Shown piece by piece: positions 39,334-49,441 of a DNA stretch of 64,000 bases (within the stretch, counting starts at the first letter, position 1; each line of letters begins with the position of its first letter). The notes under the pieces were generated by a model. That model had not been told where the DNA came from. It searched no databases and worked only from the letters and a program-made list of their open reading frames with translations. The DNA comes from Pseudomonadota bacterium (lineage in GTDB: Bacteria > Pseudomonadota > Gammaproteobacteria > Xanthomonadales > Xanthomonadaceae), in contig JAKACT010000003.1 of the NCBI GenBank assembly GCA_021821195.1, positions 310,001-374,000 of the forward strand, given 5' to 3'. The position numbers and the translations under genes were made by a program.

Positions 39334-40433
39334 GAGGGATCGGTTCCAAGGATGCGGGTGATGGAGTCGGCGTAGCGCTGCAGCTGTCCAAGCGCCACCC
39401 ACTCGTCGGCGGTGTGGGCCTGGGCGATGTCGCCGGGGCCGTAAACGAAGGCGGTCAGGCCGGCCTGCGAGAACAGCGAGGCTTCGGTCCAGAAATCAAC
39501 GGCGTTGCCGATCGGCAGGCCCAGCCCGTCGGCCAGGTCGCGTGCGGCCAGGCGGCGCTCCTCGGCGGTCGCGATGTCGCCGGCTGGCAGCGAAGGCCCG
39601 CGGAAGGTCTCTTCATAGCGCTCCAGCGCACCCACCGCGGCGCAGGCACCAAGGCGCGCGTGCAGCGTGTCGATGTCGTGCGACGGCAGCGGGCGGAAGC
39701 CGAAGCGCACTTCCGCGCTGGGCGCGATCACGTTGGCCTTGATTCCGCCTTCGACCTTGCCGATGTTGAAGCGCAGGCCGGTCAACCCGCCGAAGCGCGC
39801 GCCGGCCTCACCCTCGACCAGCGCCAGTGCGTTGGCACCCCAGCGCATCGCCTGGTGCAGCGCGTTGGCGTTCATCGCGTTCGCGCCCGAGGCATGCCCG
39901 GCCTCGCCCTTGAATTTCAGCAGCACCGAACTGATGCCGCGATGCGCCAGCACCGCCTCGCAGCGGGTGGGCTCGGCGATGATCGCCTCGTTGAAGCCGT
40001 GGTTGCTGGCGAGGAACGCGGCGATGCAGCGCGGGTCGTTGGCTTCCTCGTCGGACGAGAACAGGAACGCGGCATCGCCGCTGGTGGCATTGGCCGCTGC
40101 CACCAGCCCGGCCGCCGCGCCCTTGATGTCGCAGGCGCCAAGGCCGATGGCACGGCCCTGCGCCAGCCGCAGCTTGAACGGATCGGCGCTCCACGCCTCG
40201 GACGACGGCACCGTGTCCAGGTGCACGTTGAAGATGCGGCGCGGATTGCCGCGCACGGCCAGCAGCGACACCGCGCCGTCACCGTGGTCGCTGACGTCGA
40301 TGAGGAACCCCGGCAGCTGCGCGCGCAGGTAGTCGAAGATCCCGCCGGTGCCGATCAGGCGCGGCGGGTTGCGGGTGTCGAAGGACACCAGCGCCTCGAG
40401 GTGGCGCAGGACCGCGTCGAGCATCTCAGCCAC
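39330..40433 (-). CDS. argE': Acetylcitrulline deacetylase (ArgE' family, M20 peptidase fold)
   Basis: The 367-residue M20-family metal hydrolase has metal-ligand motifs in [38 protein letters not shown] and IIAEPT. Because its neighbour is the acetylornithine carbamoyltransferase, the expected substrate is N-acetylcitrulline, as shown for the Xanthomonas enzyme; acetylornithine is the alternative. The chosen start is GTG at 40433, which gives the N-terminal length expected for the Xanthomonas protein as I recall it. An ATG lies at 40424. It adjoins or overlaps the argG stop. Confidence 0.9.
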   Translation of the reverse strand: MAEMLDAVLRHLEALVSFDTRNPPRLIGTGGIFDYLRAQLPGFLIDVSDHGDGAVSLLAVRGNPRRIFNVHLDTVPSSEAWSADPFKLRLAQGRAIGLGACDIKGAAAGLVAAANATSGDAAFLFSSDEEANDPRCIAAFLASNHGFNEAIIAEPTRCEAVLAHRGISSVLLKFKGEAGHASGANAMNANALHQAMRWGANALALVEGEAGARFGGLTGLRFNIGKVEGGIKANVIAPSAEVRFGFRPLPSHDIDTLHARLGACAAVGALERYEETFRGPSLPAGDIATAEERRLAARDLADGLGLPIGNAVDFWTEASLFSQAGLTAFVYGPGDIAQAHTADEWVALGQLQRYADSITRILGTDPS

Positions 40434-41646
40434 CGCCCTGCCCGCCGTTCACTTCCGCCCACAGCGTGCTGCTCATCCCGAACAGCTTGATGAAGCCTTC
40501 CGCCTCCTCCACGCCCCAGTCGGCGCTCTGCGCGTAGGTCGCGCCCTTGGCGTGCAGCAGGTGCGGCGAACGCACGGCGATGGCATCGACGCGGCCGCCG
40601 CTGGTGCGCAGCACCACCTCGCCGTTGACGGTGCGCTGCGAGGAGGCGAGGAACGCCTCCAAGTCCGCCTTCAGCGGATCGTGGAAGAAGCCCTCGTAGA
40701 CCAGCTCCACCCACTTGCGCGCCACGTCCGGCTTGAAGCGGTTCTGCTGCTTGCTCAGCACCGCTTCCTCCAGCGCGCGGTGCGCGGCCAGCAGCGCGGC
40801 CAGGCCCGGCGCCTCGAACACGATGCGCCCCTTCAGGCCGATGGTGGTGTCGCCGGTGTACATGCCACGGCCGACGCCATACTGGGCGAACATGGTGTTG
40901 AGCTTGGCGAGGATCTTCTCGCCCGGGAGTTCGTTGCCATCCAGCGCCACCGCCTCGCCGTTGGCGAAGCGCAGGGTCACGTCCAGCACTTCGCCTGGCC
41001 ACTGCGCGCGGCGCGCGCACCAGCCACGCGCGCCCTCGCCCGGCGCTTCCCAGGCGTCGATCTCGCCGCCGGACATGGTCACGCCCAGCAGGTTTTCGTT
41101 GATCGTGTAGGCCTTCTGCTTGGCCCGCACGCCGAAGCCACGCTCCTCCAGGTAGGCCTGCTCGTACGCGCGGGTCTGGGTGTGCTCCTTCTGGATCTCC
41201 CGGATCGGCGCCACGATGCGGTAGTTGCCCTGCGACTTCACCGCGAGGTCGAAGCGGACCTGGTCGTTGCCCATGCCGGTGCAGCCGTGGGCGATCGCAT
41301 TGGTGCCCAGCTCGGCGGCGCGCGCCAGCGACGCATCGACGATCAGGTAGCGGTCGGACACCAGCAGCGGGTACTGGCCCTGGTAGCCCTCGCCGGCCCA
41401 CACGAAAGGCTTGACAAAGCCGCTCCAGATCGCCGGGCCGCCGTCCACGGTGACGTGGCTGGCCACGCCCAGCTCGGCGGCACGCGCCTCGATGAAGGCG
41501 CGCTCGTCGGCGTCCACGCCGCCGGTGTCGGCGAACACGGTATGCACGTTCCAGCCCTGCTCCTTCAGGTAGGGCACGCAGAAGCTGGTGTCGAGGCCGC
41601 CGGAGAAGGCGAGGACGATGTCGCGGGAGTCGTTGGGGGCAGTCAT
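40426..41646 (-). CDS. argG: Argininosuccinate synthase
   Basis: ArgG joins citrulline and aspartate using ATP. The 406-residue protein starts [20 protein letters not shown], which includes the pyrophosphatase P-loop [23 protein letters not shown] and [19 protein letters not shown] are further family motifs. It is second in the operon, 47 bases after argF', with a purine-rich ribosome site (GGAAAGGAAGGAG region on the plus strand complement). Confidence 0.96.
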   Translation of the reverse strand: MTAPNDSRDIVLAFSGGLDTSFCVPYLKEQGWNVHTVFADTGGVDADERAFIEARAAELGVASHVTVDGGPAIWSGFVKPFVWAGEGYQGQYPLLVSDRYLIVDASLARAAELGTNAIAHGCTGMGNDQVRFDLAVKSQGNYRIVAPIREIQKEHTQTRAYEQAYLEERGFGVRAKQKAYTINENLLGVTMSGGEIDAWEAPGEGARGWCARRAQWPGEVLDVTLRFANGEAVALDGNELPGEKILAKLNTMFAQYGVGRGMYTGDTTIGLKGRIVFEAPGLAALLAAHRALEEAVLSKQQNRFKPDVARKWVELVYEGFFHDPLKADLEAFLASSQRTVNGEVVLRTSGGRVDAIAVRSPHLLHAKGATYAQSADWGVEEAEGFIKLFGMSSTLWAEVNGGQGGG

Positions 41647-41693
41647 GGGGGGTGTCCGGGGGGATTCGGGAGAGGAAAGGAAGGAGCGGGATT

Positions 41694-42695
41694 TCAGCGC
41701 AGCAGCGCGGCCATGACGGCCTTCTGCACGTGCAGGCGGTTCTCGGCCTCGTCGATGGCGATGCAGCGCGGCGAATCCATCACCGCGTCGGTGGCCTTGA
41801 CGTTGCGGCGCAGCGGCAGGCAGTGCGAGAACACGCCGTCGTTGGTCAGCGCCATCTTGGCCTCGTCGACGATGAAGTGCTTGAAGCGGTCGCGGATGGG
41901 CTGTTCCGGCGCCCAGTTGCCGAAATATGGCAGCGCGCCCCAGCTCTTGGCATAGACCACGTCGGCGCCGCTGTACGCGCTTTCGATGTCGTGGCTGACC
42001 TGGAACGAACCGCCGTTCTCGGCGATGTTCTGGTTGGCCCAGCCGAGGTAGCGCTCATCCAGCACGTACTCCGGGGTCGGGCACAGCAGGGTCACGTCCA
42101 TGCCCATGCGGGTCGCAATCGTCAGCGCCGAGTTGGCCACGGCGGTGTTGAGCGGCTTCGGGTGGTAGGTCCAGGTCAGCACGTATTTCTTGCCGCGCAG
42201 GTCGCTGGTGCCGAAGTGCTCCTGCAGCGCCAGCGCATGGGCCAGCTCCTGGCAGGGATGGGTGATGGTCTCCATGTTGATGACCGGCACCGTCGAATAC
42301 TTGGCGAAGGCCTTGAGCACCCGATCTTCGCGGTCCACCGCCCAGTCGACGAACTTCGGGAACGCGCGCACGCCGATCAGGTCCACATAGCGCGCCAACA
42401 CCCGCGCCACCTCGGCGATGTGCTCCTCGGTGTCGCCGTCCATCACCGTACCGAGGTCGAACTCGATCGGCCAGGCGTCCTTGCCGGGCTGCAGCACGAT
42501 GGCGTGGCCGCCCAGCTGGAACGCGCCCAGCTCGAAGCTGGTGCGGGTGCGCATCGACGGATTGAAGAACACCAGCGCGATCGAGCGCCCTTTCAGCGCG
42601 TCGCCCAGCTTGTTGCGCTTGAACACGGCGGCCTGCGCCAGCAGCGCATCCAGGTCGGCGCGGCTCCAGTCCTGGGTATTGAGGAAGTGCTTCAT
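41694..42695 (-). CDS. argF': N-acetylornithine carbamoyltransferase
   Basis: The 333-residue transcarbamylase carries [11 protein letters not shown] (carbamoyl-phosphate site), [15 protein letters not shown] and [13 protein letters not shown]. The segment [21 protein letters not shown] and the proline-containing [16 protein letters not shown] loop are those of the acetylornithine-specific enzyme of Xanthomonas, not classical ornithine carbamoyltransferase. It makes acetylcitrulline. It is the first gene of the operon; a C11 run lies 30 bases upstream of its ATG and no good ribosome site is seen. Confidence 0.95.
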   Translation of the reverse strand: MKHFLNTQDWSRADLDALLAQAAVFKRNKLGDALKGRSIALVFFNPSMRTRTSFELGAFQLGGHAIVLQPGKDAWPIEFDLGTVMDGDTEEHIAEVARVLARYVDLIGVRAFPKFVDWAVDREDRVLKAFAKYSTVPVINMETITHPCQELAHALALQEHFGTSDLRGKKYVLTWTYHPKPLNTAVANSALTIATRMGMDVTLLCPTPEYVLDERYLGWANQNIAENGGSFQVSHDIESAYSGADVVYAKSWGALPYFGNWAPEQPIRDRFKHFIVDEAKMALTNDGVFSHCLPLRRNVKATDAVMDSPRCIAIDEAENRLHVQKAVMAALLR

Positions 42696-42724
42696 GGGGG
42701 TGGGCTCGGTGGGAGGATTCTTTC

Positions 42725-42735
42725 GGGGGGGGGGG
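42725..42735. repeat. G11/C11 homopolymer in the argF' leader
   Basis: Eleven G on the plus strand (C11 in the argF' mRNA sense) lie 30-40 bases before the argF' ATG. It is the longest homopolymer seen in the window. A tract at this place could alter promoter spacing or translation by slippage. Confidence 0.9.
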
Positions 42736-42787
42736 CTTGCCGCTCCTGCGCATCCTGCGCCCGCGGCATTCGTGCATCCTGCACGCC

Positions 42788-42819
42788 AAAACGCAAAAAC
42801 CCAGCCTGAGGGCTGGGTT
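42788..42819 (-). terminator. Intrinsic terminator or attenuator between the small secreted-protein gene and argF'
   Basis: A perfect 9-bp stem (AACCCAGCC with GGCTGGGTT) with a 4-base loop is followed on the minus strand by TTTTT and a second T-rich run. It lies 175 bases after the stop at 42994 and about 100 bases before argF'. It may end the upstream transcript. An attenuator role for the arginine operon is less likely, as no arginine-rich leader peptide is clear. Confidence 0.65.
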
Positions 42820-42993
42820 CGGAAGGTGAAGCACGACGACGCGTCCGGATTACCCAGCGGGATGTGGGGATTCCGGTCGGCGCGCGCGCGACGTCATGCC
42901 GGAGGCCATCCGGGCAGAGTCAGCGTGGCGCGTGGCGAGAAGTGCGTTCATCGGGGCGGCATGCTCGCATGCCGGCAGGCCCGGCGCAAGCGG

Positions 42994-43440
42994 TCAATCG
43001 AAGGGTTGCGGCGCGATCGCGATGCGGATGCGCAGGCGGTTGCCGGGATCGCGGTCCATCCGGGTGCGGAACTTGCTGCCGCGGTACATGTAGTCGACCT
43101 CGTAGGCGATGGTGCGGCGGTGTTCCTTGACCACCGGCTCCATCCGGCAGTTGCGCGCCTCCTCCCCGGCCTTGTCATCGCTGCCGCGGCTGCGCACCGC
43201 GCTCATCACCCGCGCCAGCGTGGCGCTGATGGCAGGCTCGCGCGGGTCGCAGACCCGCTCCATGGCGGTGGTGCGCAGGATTTGGTAGACCGGCCGCACC
43301 GACAGCACCTGCGCGTAGTCGTAACGCACGTTCTCGACCGGCAGCACCACCTCGCGCGCGGCGTCCTGCGCGAACGCCGCGGCCGCCGCGAACAAGCCCA
43401 CGGGCAGGCACAACGCGGCGAGGTTCCGGGAGGCGGACAT
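42994..43440 (-). CDS. Small secreted protein of unknown function
   Basis: This 148-residue protein has a signal peptide ([21 protein letters not shown]). The mature part opens [20 protein letters not shown] and contains two Cys (VCDPREP; RNCRMEP), which could form a disulfide, and a basic end ([16 protein letters not shown]). The opening resembles the region preceding the glycine zipper in some 17-kDa surface antigen-like proteins, but no glycine zipper is present. It diverges from cysS. Function unknown. Confidence 0.78.
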   Translation of the reverse strand: MSASRNLAALCLPVGLFAAAAAFAQDAAREVVLPVENVRYDYAQVLSVRPVYQILRTTAMERVCDPREPAISATLARVMSAVRSRGSDDKAGEEARNCRMEPVVKEHRRTIAYEVDYMYRGSKFRTRMDRDPGNRLRIRIAIAPQPFD

Positions 43441-43544
43441 GCACGGAGTTTATCGGCCCGCGGCGGGCACCGCATGAATCAACGCTGTCGCGGCGGCCGG
43501 CGCCGTGCGGCCGTTACAATGGCGCATCCCACGCGCGCGCCGCC

Positions 43545-44939
43545 ATGAGCCCCTCCAACCCGCTCCACCTCTACAACACCCTTAGCCGCCGGACCGAGCC
43601 TTTCGCACCATTGTCCGCCGGCTGCCCGACCATGTACGTGTGCGGGCCCACCGTCTACAACTACGTGCATATCGGCAACGCCCGCGGGCCGGTGGTGTTC
43701 GGGGTGCTGGCCGCGCTGCTGCGGCGCCGCCATGGCGGCCTGCGCTACGCCCGCAACATCACCGACGTCGACGACAAGATCAACGCCGCGGCAAAGGAAC
43801 TGGGCACGCCGATCTCCGCGATCACCGACAAATACGCCGACGCCTACCGCGAGGACATGGCGGCATTGGGCGTTTCCGGCGAGTTCGCGCCCGACATCGA
43901 GCCGGCGGCCACCGCGCACATGCCGCAGATGATCGCGATGATCGAGCGCCTGATCGCCGACGGCCACGCCTACGCGGCGGAAAGCCACGTGCTGTTCGCG
44001 GTGGGAAGCTTCCCCGGCTACGGCAAGCTGTCGCGCCGCGACACCGACGAGATGCTGGCCGGCGCCCGGGTGGAAGTGGCGCCGTACAAGCGCGATCCCG
44101 GCGACTTCGTGCTGTGGAAGCCCTCCAGCGACGACCTGCCGGGCTGGGATTCGCCCTGGGGCCGCGGCCGTCCCGGCTGGCACATCGAATGCTCGGCGAT
44201 GGCCGAGGCCCACCTGGGCGAGACCATCGACATCCACGCCGGCGGCGTGGACCTGCAGTTCCCGCACCACGAGAACGAGGTGGCGCAGAGCGAGTGCGCC
44301 CACGGCGGCAAGCCGTTCGCGCGGTTCTGGCTGCACAACGGCATGCTGAACTTCGGCGGCGCCAAGATGGCCAAGTCGGTCGGCAACATCCAGCGCGTGC
44401 ACGACCTGGTGCGGCAGCACCCGCCGGAAGCGCTGCGCTACGCGCTGCTCTCCGCGCACTACCGGCAGCCGCTGGAATGGTCGGACGGGCTGATCGAGCA
44501 GTGCGTGCGCACGCTGGATCGGCTGTACGGCACCCTGCGCGACCTGGCCGACGTCGATGCCGGGCCGGCCACGCCGGCCAGCATCGAGGCGGCGCTGGAC
44601 GACGACCTCAACACCCCGGCGGCGCTGGCGGAGATCGCCCGCATCGCCGGCGAGGCGCGCAAGGCCGCATCGACGGAAGACAAGGCCGCGCTGAAGGCCC
44701 AGCTGCTGGGCGCCGGCAAGGTGCTGGGACTGCTGCAGCAGGCGCCGGCCGACTGGTTCGCCCGCGGCGCCTCCGGCGACGACGACGCCCGCATCCAGGC
44801 ATTGGTGGATGAACGCGGCGAAGCGAAGAAGTCGCGCGATTTCGCGCGCGCCGATGCGATCCGCCAGCAGCTGGCCGACGAAGGCATCCTGCTGGAGGAC
44901 ACGCCGCAGGGCGTGCGCTGGGTGAGGAGGCGCGTCTAG
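43545..44939 (+). CDS. cysS: Cysteinyl-tRNA synthetase
   Basis: The 464-residue class I synthetase has the HIGH motif as HIGN (residues 42-45, in [10 protein letters not shown]) and the family zinc-site segments [19 protein letters not shown] and [12 protein letters not shown]. The KMSKS loop reads KMAKS (274-278). It charges tRNA-Cys. The ATG at 43545 follows the signature-matching N-terminus of the family ([14 protein letters not shown]). A 120-base gap separates it from sufE. Confidence 0.96.
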   Translation: MSPSNPLHLYNTLSRRTEPFAPLSAGCPTMYVCGPTVYNYVHIGNARGPVVFGVLAALLRRRHGGLRYARNITDVDDKINAAAKELGTPISAITDKYADAYREDMAALGVSGEFAPDIEPAATAHMPQMIAMIERLIADGHAYAAESHVLFAVGSFPGYGKLSRRDTDEMLAGARVEVAPYKRDPGDFVLWKPSSDDLPGWDSPWGRGRPGWHIECSAMAEAHLGETIDIHAGGVDLQFPHHENEVAQSECAHGGKPFARFWLHNGMLNFGGAKMAKSVGNIQRVHDLVRQHPPEALRYALLSAHYRQPLEWSDGLIEQCVRTLDRLYGTLRDLADVDAGPATPASIEAALDDDLNTPAALAEIARIAGEARKAASTEDKAALKAQLLGAGKVLGLLQQAPADWFARGASGDDDARIQALVDERGEAKKSRDFARADAIRQQLADEGILLEDTPQGVRWVRRRV

Positions 44940-45059
44940 CCGGCGCCCTGTCGGCACCGGCTGCGCTGCCGGGCGCCCGTCCATGGATGGCCGGGCCGGA
45001 CGATCCGGGCCAATGGTTGCAGCGCCATCGAGGGCAACAAGCAAGTCCCAAGGAACGAC

Positions 45060-45503
45060 ATGACCGACTCCCCCTTCCCGCTCGAACCCACCGCCGCCGA
45101 CGCCCAGGCCGCCATTGCCGATGAATTCGGCTTCTTCGGCGACTGGTCGGAGCGCTACCAGTACCTGATCGACCTTGGCCGCAAGCTGCCGGAATTCCCG
45201 GAAGCGTGGAAGACCGAGGAGCACCGCCTGCAGGGCTGCCAGTCGCTGGTCTGGATCGTGGCCGAAGGCAACGCCGACCGCCTCGATTTCCACTCGATCA
45301 GCGATTCGGCCATCGTCTCCGGGCTGGTCTACCTGGCGCTGCGGGTGTATTCGGGCCGCAGCGCGGCGGAAATCCTCGCCACCGAGCCGGATTACATCGC
45401 TTCCATCGGCCTGGCCAAGCACCTTTCGCCGACCCGCAGCAACGGCCTGGCCGCGCTGCTGGCCTTCATCCGCGAACGCGCCCGCGCCGCCCTGCCGGAA
45501 TGA
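45060..45503 (+). CDS. sufE: SufE-type sulfur acceptor protein
   Basis: The 147-residue protein matches SufE: FGDWSERYQYLIDLGRKLP, then the sulfur-accepting Cys60 in RLQGCQSLVWI. It takes persulfide sulfur from a cysteine desulfurase and passes it on for Fe-S assembly. No suf or isc genes adjoin it. AAGGAACGAC precedes the start. Its stop overlaps the MFS gene start (ATGA). Confidence 0.92.
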   Translation: MTDSPFPLEPTAADAQAAIADEFGFFGDWSERYQYLIDLGRKLPEFPEAWKTEEHRLQGCQSLVWIVAEGNADRLDFHSISDSAIVSGLVYLALRVYSGRSAAEILATEPDYIASIGLAKHLSPTRSNGLAALLAFIRERARAALPE

Positions 45504-46729
45504 GCCCGGCGCCGGACTCGCCGCTGCGCAGCCGCGGCTTCCGCTGGCTGCTGCTGTACCGCATCTGCACCCTGCTGTCCTACCAGATCGTCGCGGTGAC
45601 GGTGGGCTGGCACATTTACGAGCTCACCGGCGATCCGCTGGCGCTGGGGCTGGTGGGGCTGGCGGAAGTGGTGCCGTACTTCTGCATCGCGCCATTCTCC
45701 GGCTATCTGGTCGACCACCTGCCGCGGCGCAAGCTGGGCGCGGCGGCCTGCACCCTGCTGGCGGTGAATGCCGGGGTGCTGGCGCTGATCGCCGCCGGTG
45801 GGCTGTCCACCCACGGCACCTGGCCGATCTATCTGGCGGTGGCGGTGGGCGGCATCGGCCGCTCTTTCCTCGGCCCGGTCTACAACGCACTGTTCGCGCG
45901 GGTGCTGCAGCGCGCGCAGTTCGGCCGCGGCGCCAGCCTGGGCAGCGTGGTGTTCCAGGTCGGGCTGGTGCTGGGCCCCGCCGCCGGCGGCGTGCTGGTG
46001 GGCTGGATGGGCAAGCCCGTGGCCTACGCGGTGGGAACGGCGGTCGCCCTGCTGGCAGCCGCCACCCTGCTGGCGATGCCAGTGTCCGAGCCGGCGCTGC
46101 CGCAACAGCGCGGGCCGATCTTCCGCAGCATCGCCGAGGGCGCGCGCTTCGTCGCCGGCAACCAGATCATGCTGGGCGCGATGGCGCTGGACATGTTCTC
46201 GGTGCTGCTAGGCGGGGCGATGTCGATGCTGCCGGCCTTCATCAAGGACATCCTGCACGAAGGTCCGGAGGCGCTGGGCATCCTGCGCGCCGCGCCGGCG
46301 GTGGGCTCCATCCTGATCGCGCTGTGGCTGACCCGCCACCCGCTGCAGCGCCACGCCGGGCGGGTGCTACTGCTGGCAGTGGCCTGCTTCGGCCTGTGCA
46401 CCATGGCCTTCGCGCTATCCCGCCACCTGTGGCTGTCGACGCTGCTGCTGGTGCTGTACGGCGTCTGCGACGGCGTGTCGGTGGTGATGCGCTCCACCAT
46501 CATGCAGCTGGTCACCCCGGACGAGATGCGCGGGCGGGTGTCGTCGATCAACGGCATCTTCGTCAGCTCCTCGAACGAGCTGGGCGCCTTCTACGACGGT
46601 GTGATGGCGCGACTGATGGGGCTGGTGCCGGCGATGATCGTGGGCGGGTTCGTGACCCTGGGCGTGGTCGCCACCACCGCCCGGCTGGCCCCGCGCCTGC
46701 GCCGGCTGGATCTGCGCGACCTGCAGTAA
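45500..46729 (+). CDS. Major facilitator superfamily transporter (MFS_3/enterobactin-exporter-like)
   Basis: From ATG 45500 (MSPAPDSPLRSRGFRWLLLY) the 409-residue protein has about 11-12 hydrophobic spans. The motif GYLVDHLPRRKLG, a version of the MFS loop 2-3 motif, is present, as is MRGRVSSINGIFVSSSNELG in the second half. This resembles MFS exporters of the EntS type, but the substrate cannot be told from sequence. Start and stop codons overlap sufE (ATGA), so the two are co-transcribed. Confidence 0.88.
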   Translation: MSPAPDSPLRSRGFRWLLLYRICTLLSYQIVAVTVGWHIYELTGDPLALGLVGLAEVVPYFCIAPFSGYLVDHLPRRKLGAAACTLLAVNAGVLALIAAGGLSTHGTWPIYLAVAVGGIGRSFLGPVYNALFARVLQRAQFGRGASLGSVVFQVGLVLGPAAGGVLVGWMGKPVAYAVGTAVALLAAATLLAMPVSEPALPQQRGPIFRSIAEGARFVAGNQIMLGAMALDMFSVLLGGAMSMLPAFIKDILHEGPEALGILRAAPAVGSILIALWLTRHPLQRHAGRVLLLAVACFGLCTMAFALSRHLWLSTLLLVLYGVCDGVSVVMRSTIMQLVTPDEMRGRVSSINGIFVSSSNELGAFYDGVMARLMGLVPAMIVGGFVTLGVVATTARLAPRLRRLDLRDLQ

Positions 46730-46787
46730 CCGGCGCCGCCCGCGGTAAACTATGCATCTCGCAACAACGCTCCACGGAATCCGCGCC

Positions 46788-47111
46788 ATGCCCTTCGTCG
46801 TCACCGAAAACTGCATCAAGTGCAAGCACACCGACTGCGTCGAGGTGTGCCCGGTCGATTGCTTCCACGAGGGCCCGAACTTCCTGGTGATCGACCCCGA
46901 CGAGTGCATCGACTGCACCCTGTGCGAGCCGGAATGCCCGGTCGGCGCGATCTTCCCGGAAGAGGACGTCCCCGCCGGCCAGGAGGTCTTCGTCGGCCTG
47001 AACGCCGAGCTGGCGAAGGAATGGCCGGTGCTGACGGTGCGCAAGGATCCGCCGGCCGACGCCGCGGAATGGGACGGCAAACCGAACAAGCTGCCGCTGC
47101 TGGAACGCTGA
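46788..47111 (+). CDS. fdxA: Seven-iron ferredoxin FdxA
   Basis: The 107-residue protein has two Fe-S cluster motifs: C9-x2-C12-x4-C17-x3-C21-P for the first region and [12 protein letters not shown] for the second, with a C-terminal extension ([20 protein letters not shown]). This is the [3Fe-4S][4Fe-4S] FdxA type, a soluble electron carrier. The true start is [12 protein letters not shown] at 46788. An intergenic inverted repeat follows the gene. Confidence 0.95.
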   Translation: MPFVVTENCIKCKHTDCVEVCPVDCFHEGPNFLVIDPDECIDCTLCEPECPVGAIFPEEDVPAGQEVFVGLNAELAKEWPVLTVRKDPPADAAEWDGKPNKLPLLER

Positions 47112-47136
47112 GCGCAACGGCCGGCGCGTCGCCGAT

Positions 47137-47246
47137 TGCAGGAGGGGCTTCAGTCCCGGCCGCAAACCCGCCACGCCTGACCCGCCCGGTCGCGGCTGAA
47201 GCCGATCCTACGGAAAACGGTCGCGGTCGAGGCCTCAGCCCCGACC
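47137..47246. repeat. REP-like inverted repeat between fdxA and bamC
   Basis: The sequence TGCAGGAGGGGCTTCAGTCC (from 47138) is matched in inverted form by GGTCGCGGCTGAAGCCGATC (from 47189). A third related arm (GGTCGCGGTCGAGGCCTCAG, from 47219) follows. The core GGCTTCAGC/GCTGAAGCC resembles the REP-type palindromes common in Xanthomonadaceae and Pseudomonas. It lies between the convergent ends of fdxA and bamC. Confidence 0.65.
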
Positions 47247-47286
47247 CGACAACATCGCCGCGCCGCTCATGCGGATCAGCCTGAAA

Positions 47287-47802
47287 TTACGGCGTGATCG
47301 CCGCCTTGAGCAGGCCGATCAGCTTGCCCGCCGCCTCCCCGCTGGGCGGCAGCCCACGCGGGTCCACCGCCGAGACATAGGTGCCATCGCCGGCCTTGGT
47401 CACGCGCACCAGGAACTTGGCGTCCATGTAGTCGACGTCGTAAGTGCCGAGGATTCCCGCCTTGCTGGCGATCTTCACGCCGCTGGTGGCGGCCAGCACG
47501 TCGCCGACCTTCGCAAACACCGCGTCACGGTCGCCCGCGGCATTGAAGCCCACCGGTGCGACTGCGCCCGGCCGGGCCGCCTGCGCGCTGGAGGCAGTGG
47601 CGCTGTTGCCGGCGGTCGGCAGCGCCATCGCCCGGTCGGCGGCGGGACGGTCCAGGTCCGGCGGTACTTCCAGCGGACGCGATTCGCCGCTTTGGGTGTA
47701 CAGCTCGTTCTTCTTCTTGAACCAGTGGCAGCCGGACAGGCTGGTTGCCAGCAGGATGGCGACGAGCGGGGCGGCCGTGGACGCGCGGAACATGCGGTGC
47801 AT
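47287..47802 (-). CDS. bamC: BamC-like outer-membrane lipoprotein
   Basis: The 171-residue protein has a lipoprotein signal with lipobox LSGC at residue 25 and the short BamC-like N-terminal stretch ELYTQSGESRPLEVPPDLDRP. One C-terminal domain follows (FAKVGDVLAATSGVKIASKA; YDVDYMDAKFLVRVT). It is much shorter than E. coli BamC (344), with only one helix-grip-like domain. The dapA-bamC order, 12 bases apart with AGGAGAT, supports the call. BamC is an accessory part of the outer-membrane protein assembly machine. Confidence 0.82.
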   Translation of the reverse strand: MHRMFRASTAAPLVAILLATSLSGCHWFKKKNELYTQSGESRPLEVPPDLDRPAADRAMALPTAGNSATASSAQAARPGAVAPVGFNAAGDRDAVFAKVGDVLAATSGVKIASKAGILGTYDVDYMDAKFLVRVTKAGDGTYVSAVDPRGLPPSGEAAGKLIGLLKAAITP

Positions 47803-47814
47803 CTGGATCTCCTG

Positions 47815-48717
47815 TCAGGCCGCGTCGGCGCGGCTGCGTTGTTCGAGTTGGCGGATGGCCGCGTGCAGGCGTGCGGCCTGTCCGGCATGCGCCGATGATA
47901 GCGGTTGCAGCGGCAGGCGCAGTCCATGGCCAATGCCGTCCAGCGCCAGCAGCGCCTTCACCGGGATTGGATTGGGCTCCACCCCGAGGAAGTGGTAGAG
48001 CTCGGCCAGCGCCTCGTCCAGCGCCTGCGCACCGGCCGCATCGCCGCCGCGGGCCAGGTCGCACAGGCGGCGGAAGGTGGCCGGGACCACGTTGGAGGCC
48101 ACCGACACCACCCCGTCCGCGCCGGCCAGCATGGCGCGCACCGCGGTGGGGTCATCGCCGCTGAGCACCGCGAAATCCTCGCGGCGCAGCGGCAGCAGCG
48201 CCGCCATCCGGTCCTCCTCGCCGCGCGCTTCCTTGATGCCGACGATGTTGGCGTGCACCGAAAGCTCGCCGACGGTATCCGGCAGCATGTCGCAGCCGGT
48301 GCGGCCGGGCACGTTGTACAGCACCACCGGCAGCCCGCCGTCGTCGGCCACCGCGCGATAGTGGGCCAGCAATCCGGCCTGGGTGGGGCGCACGTAGGGC
48401 GGCGTCACCACCAGCGCGGCATCGGCGCCCAGCGCGGCCACCCGCCGGTTGAAGCGGACGGTCTTGGCGGTATTGGACTGGCCGGTACCGGCCAGCACCG
48501 GCATCCGGCCGGCCGCGAACTCCACCGCGGCGGCCAGCAGGCGGTCGTACTCGTCATCGAACAGCGCGGCGGCCTCGCCGGTGGAGCCGGCCACCACCAC
48601 CGCCTGCGTGCCTGCTTCCAGCTGCGCATGCAGCAGCCGCTCCCAGGCGGGGAAATCGATTTCGCCGGCGGCCGTGAACGGCGTCGCCAGCGCGGTGATG
48701 CTACCGGAAAGTTGCAA
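47815..48717 (-). CDS. dapA: 4-hydroxy-tetrahydrodipicolinate synthase
   Basis: DapA condenses pyruvate and aspartate semialdehyde in lysine/diaminopimelate synthesis. The 300-residue protein has [36 protein letters not shown] (catalytic Tyr) and [12 protein letters not shown] (Schiff-base Lys). The conserved N-terminus begins right at a TTG codon (48715-48717); another TTG lies two codons earlier, and no ATG or GTG fits nearby. The TTG start and poor ribosome site suggest modest translation. Confidence 0.92.
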   Translation of the reverse strand: MQLSGSITALATPFTAAGEIDFPAWERLLHAQLEAGTQAVVVAGSTGEAAALFDDEYDRLLAAAVEFAAGRMPVLAGTGQSNTAKTVRFNRRVAALGADAALVVTPPYVRPTQAGLLAHYRAVADDGGLPVVLYNVPGRTGCDMLPDTVGELSVHANIVGIKEARGEEDRMAALLPLRREDFAVLSGDDPTAVRAMLAGADGVVSVASNVVPATFRRLCDLARGGDAAGAQALDEALAELYHFLGVEPNPIPVKALLALDGIGHGLRLPLQPLSSAHAGQAARLHAAIRQLEQRSRADAA

Positions 48718-48877
48718 GGGCAAAGGCTCGGGCAAGGCGCCGCGCAGGTGGCGGGGCGCATGGGAAGGACTCGCGTATGGCCTTGATCTTACTTGCGGCT
48801 CGAAAGCGCCGGCAAGTATGCTGGCGACCATGCGGCCATGCATTGGCGGCACTTCACCCACGCCTGGATCCCCCGCT

Positions 48878-49441
48878 TTGAGCAAAACCGCCGCCCCACG
48901 GCCCCAGCCGAACGAAAACCACCTGCTGATCAACGCGTACACCACGCATCCGCAGTCGCCGCTGCTGGCCGTCACCCGCCGCATCGCCGACTCCGGCTGC
49001 AACCTGGTCGACACGCGGCTGGCCACGGTGGGGCGGGACGTGTCGGTCACCGCGCTGGTCACGGGCTCGTGGGACGCGGTGGCCAAGCTGGAGACCATGC
49101 TGACCAAGCTGGAGCGCGAGGAAGGCCTGAAGCTGGTGTGGTACCGCACCGGTCCGAAGGCGCTGCAGTCCAGCCTGCTGCCGTACGTGGTGGAAGTGAT
49201 CGCCGCCGACAAGCCGGGCATCCTGTTCCAGCTGGCCGACTTCTTCGACCACCAGGGCATCACCATCGAAAGCCTGCACTGCTCGCGCTACCGGGCGATG
49301 CAGACCGGCGCCGACATGTTCTCGGCGCAGCTGACCATCGGGGTGCCGGCGGACATGCACATCGCCGCACTGCGCGACGATTTCCTCGAGTTCTGCGACC
49401 ACCTGAACCTCGACGCCATCATGGATCCGATGAAGTACTGA
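48878..49441 (+). CDS. gcvR: Glycine cleavage regulator-like double ACT-domain protein
   Basis: The product has two ACT domains: [23 protein letters not shown] and later [20 protein letters not shown], ending [20 protein letters not shown]. This matches GcvR-type proteins, which bind a small ligand and modulate GcvA or other partners. No gcv gene is near. The start is uncertain: TTG at 48878 best fits the conserved N-terminus ([16 protein letters not shown]), while ATG at 48830 adds 16 residues. It diverges from dapA and its stop overlaps the next ATG (TGATG). Confidence 0.85.
   Translation: MSKTAAPRPQPNENHLLINAYTTHPQSPLLAVTRRIADSGCNLVDTRLATVGRDVSVTALVTGSWDAVAKLETMLTKLEREEGLKLVWYRTGPKALQSSLLPYVVEVIAADKPGILFQLADFFDHQGITIESLHCSRYRAMQTGADMFSAQLTIGVPADMHIAALRDDFLEFCDHLNLDAIMDPMKY

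Noticed and set aside
42779-42834. Arginine leader peptide and attenuator before argF'
   Set aside because: The hairpin with T-run is real, but no short reading frame with a convincing start and clustered arginine codons is placed to control it.
43640-44812. Alternative plus-strand frame inside cysS
   Set aside because: CysS has both class I signature motifs in its own frame; the alternative is Arg-rich shadow sequence.
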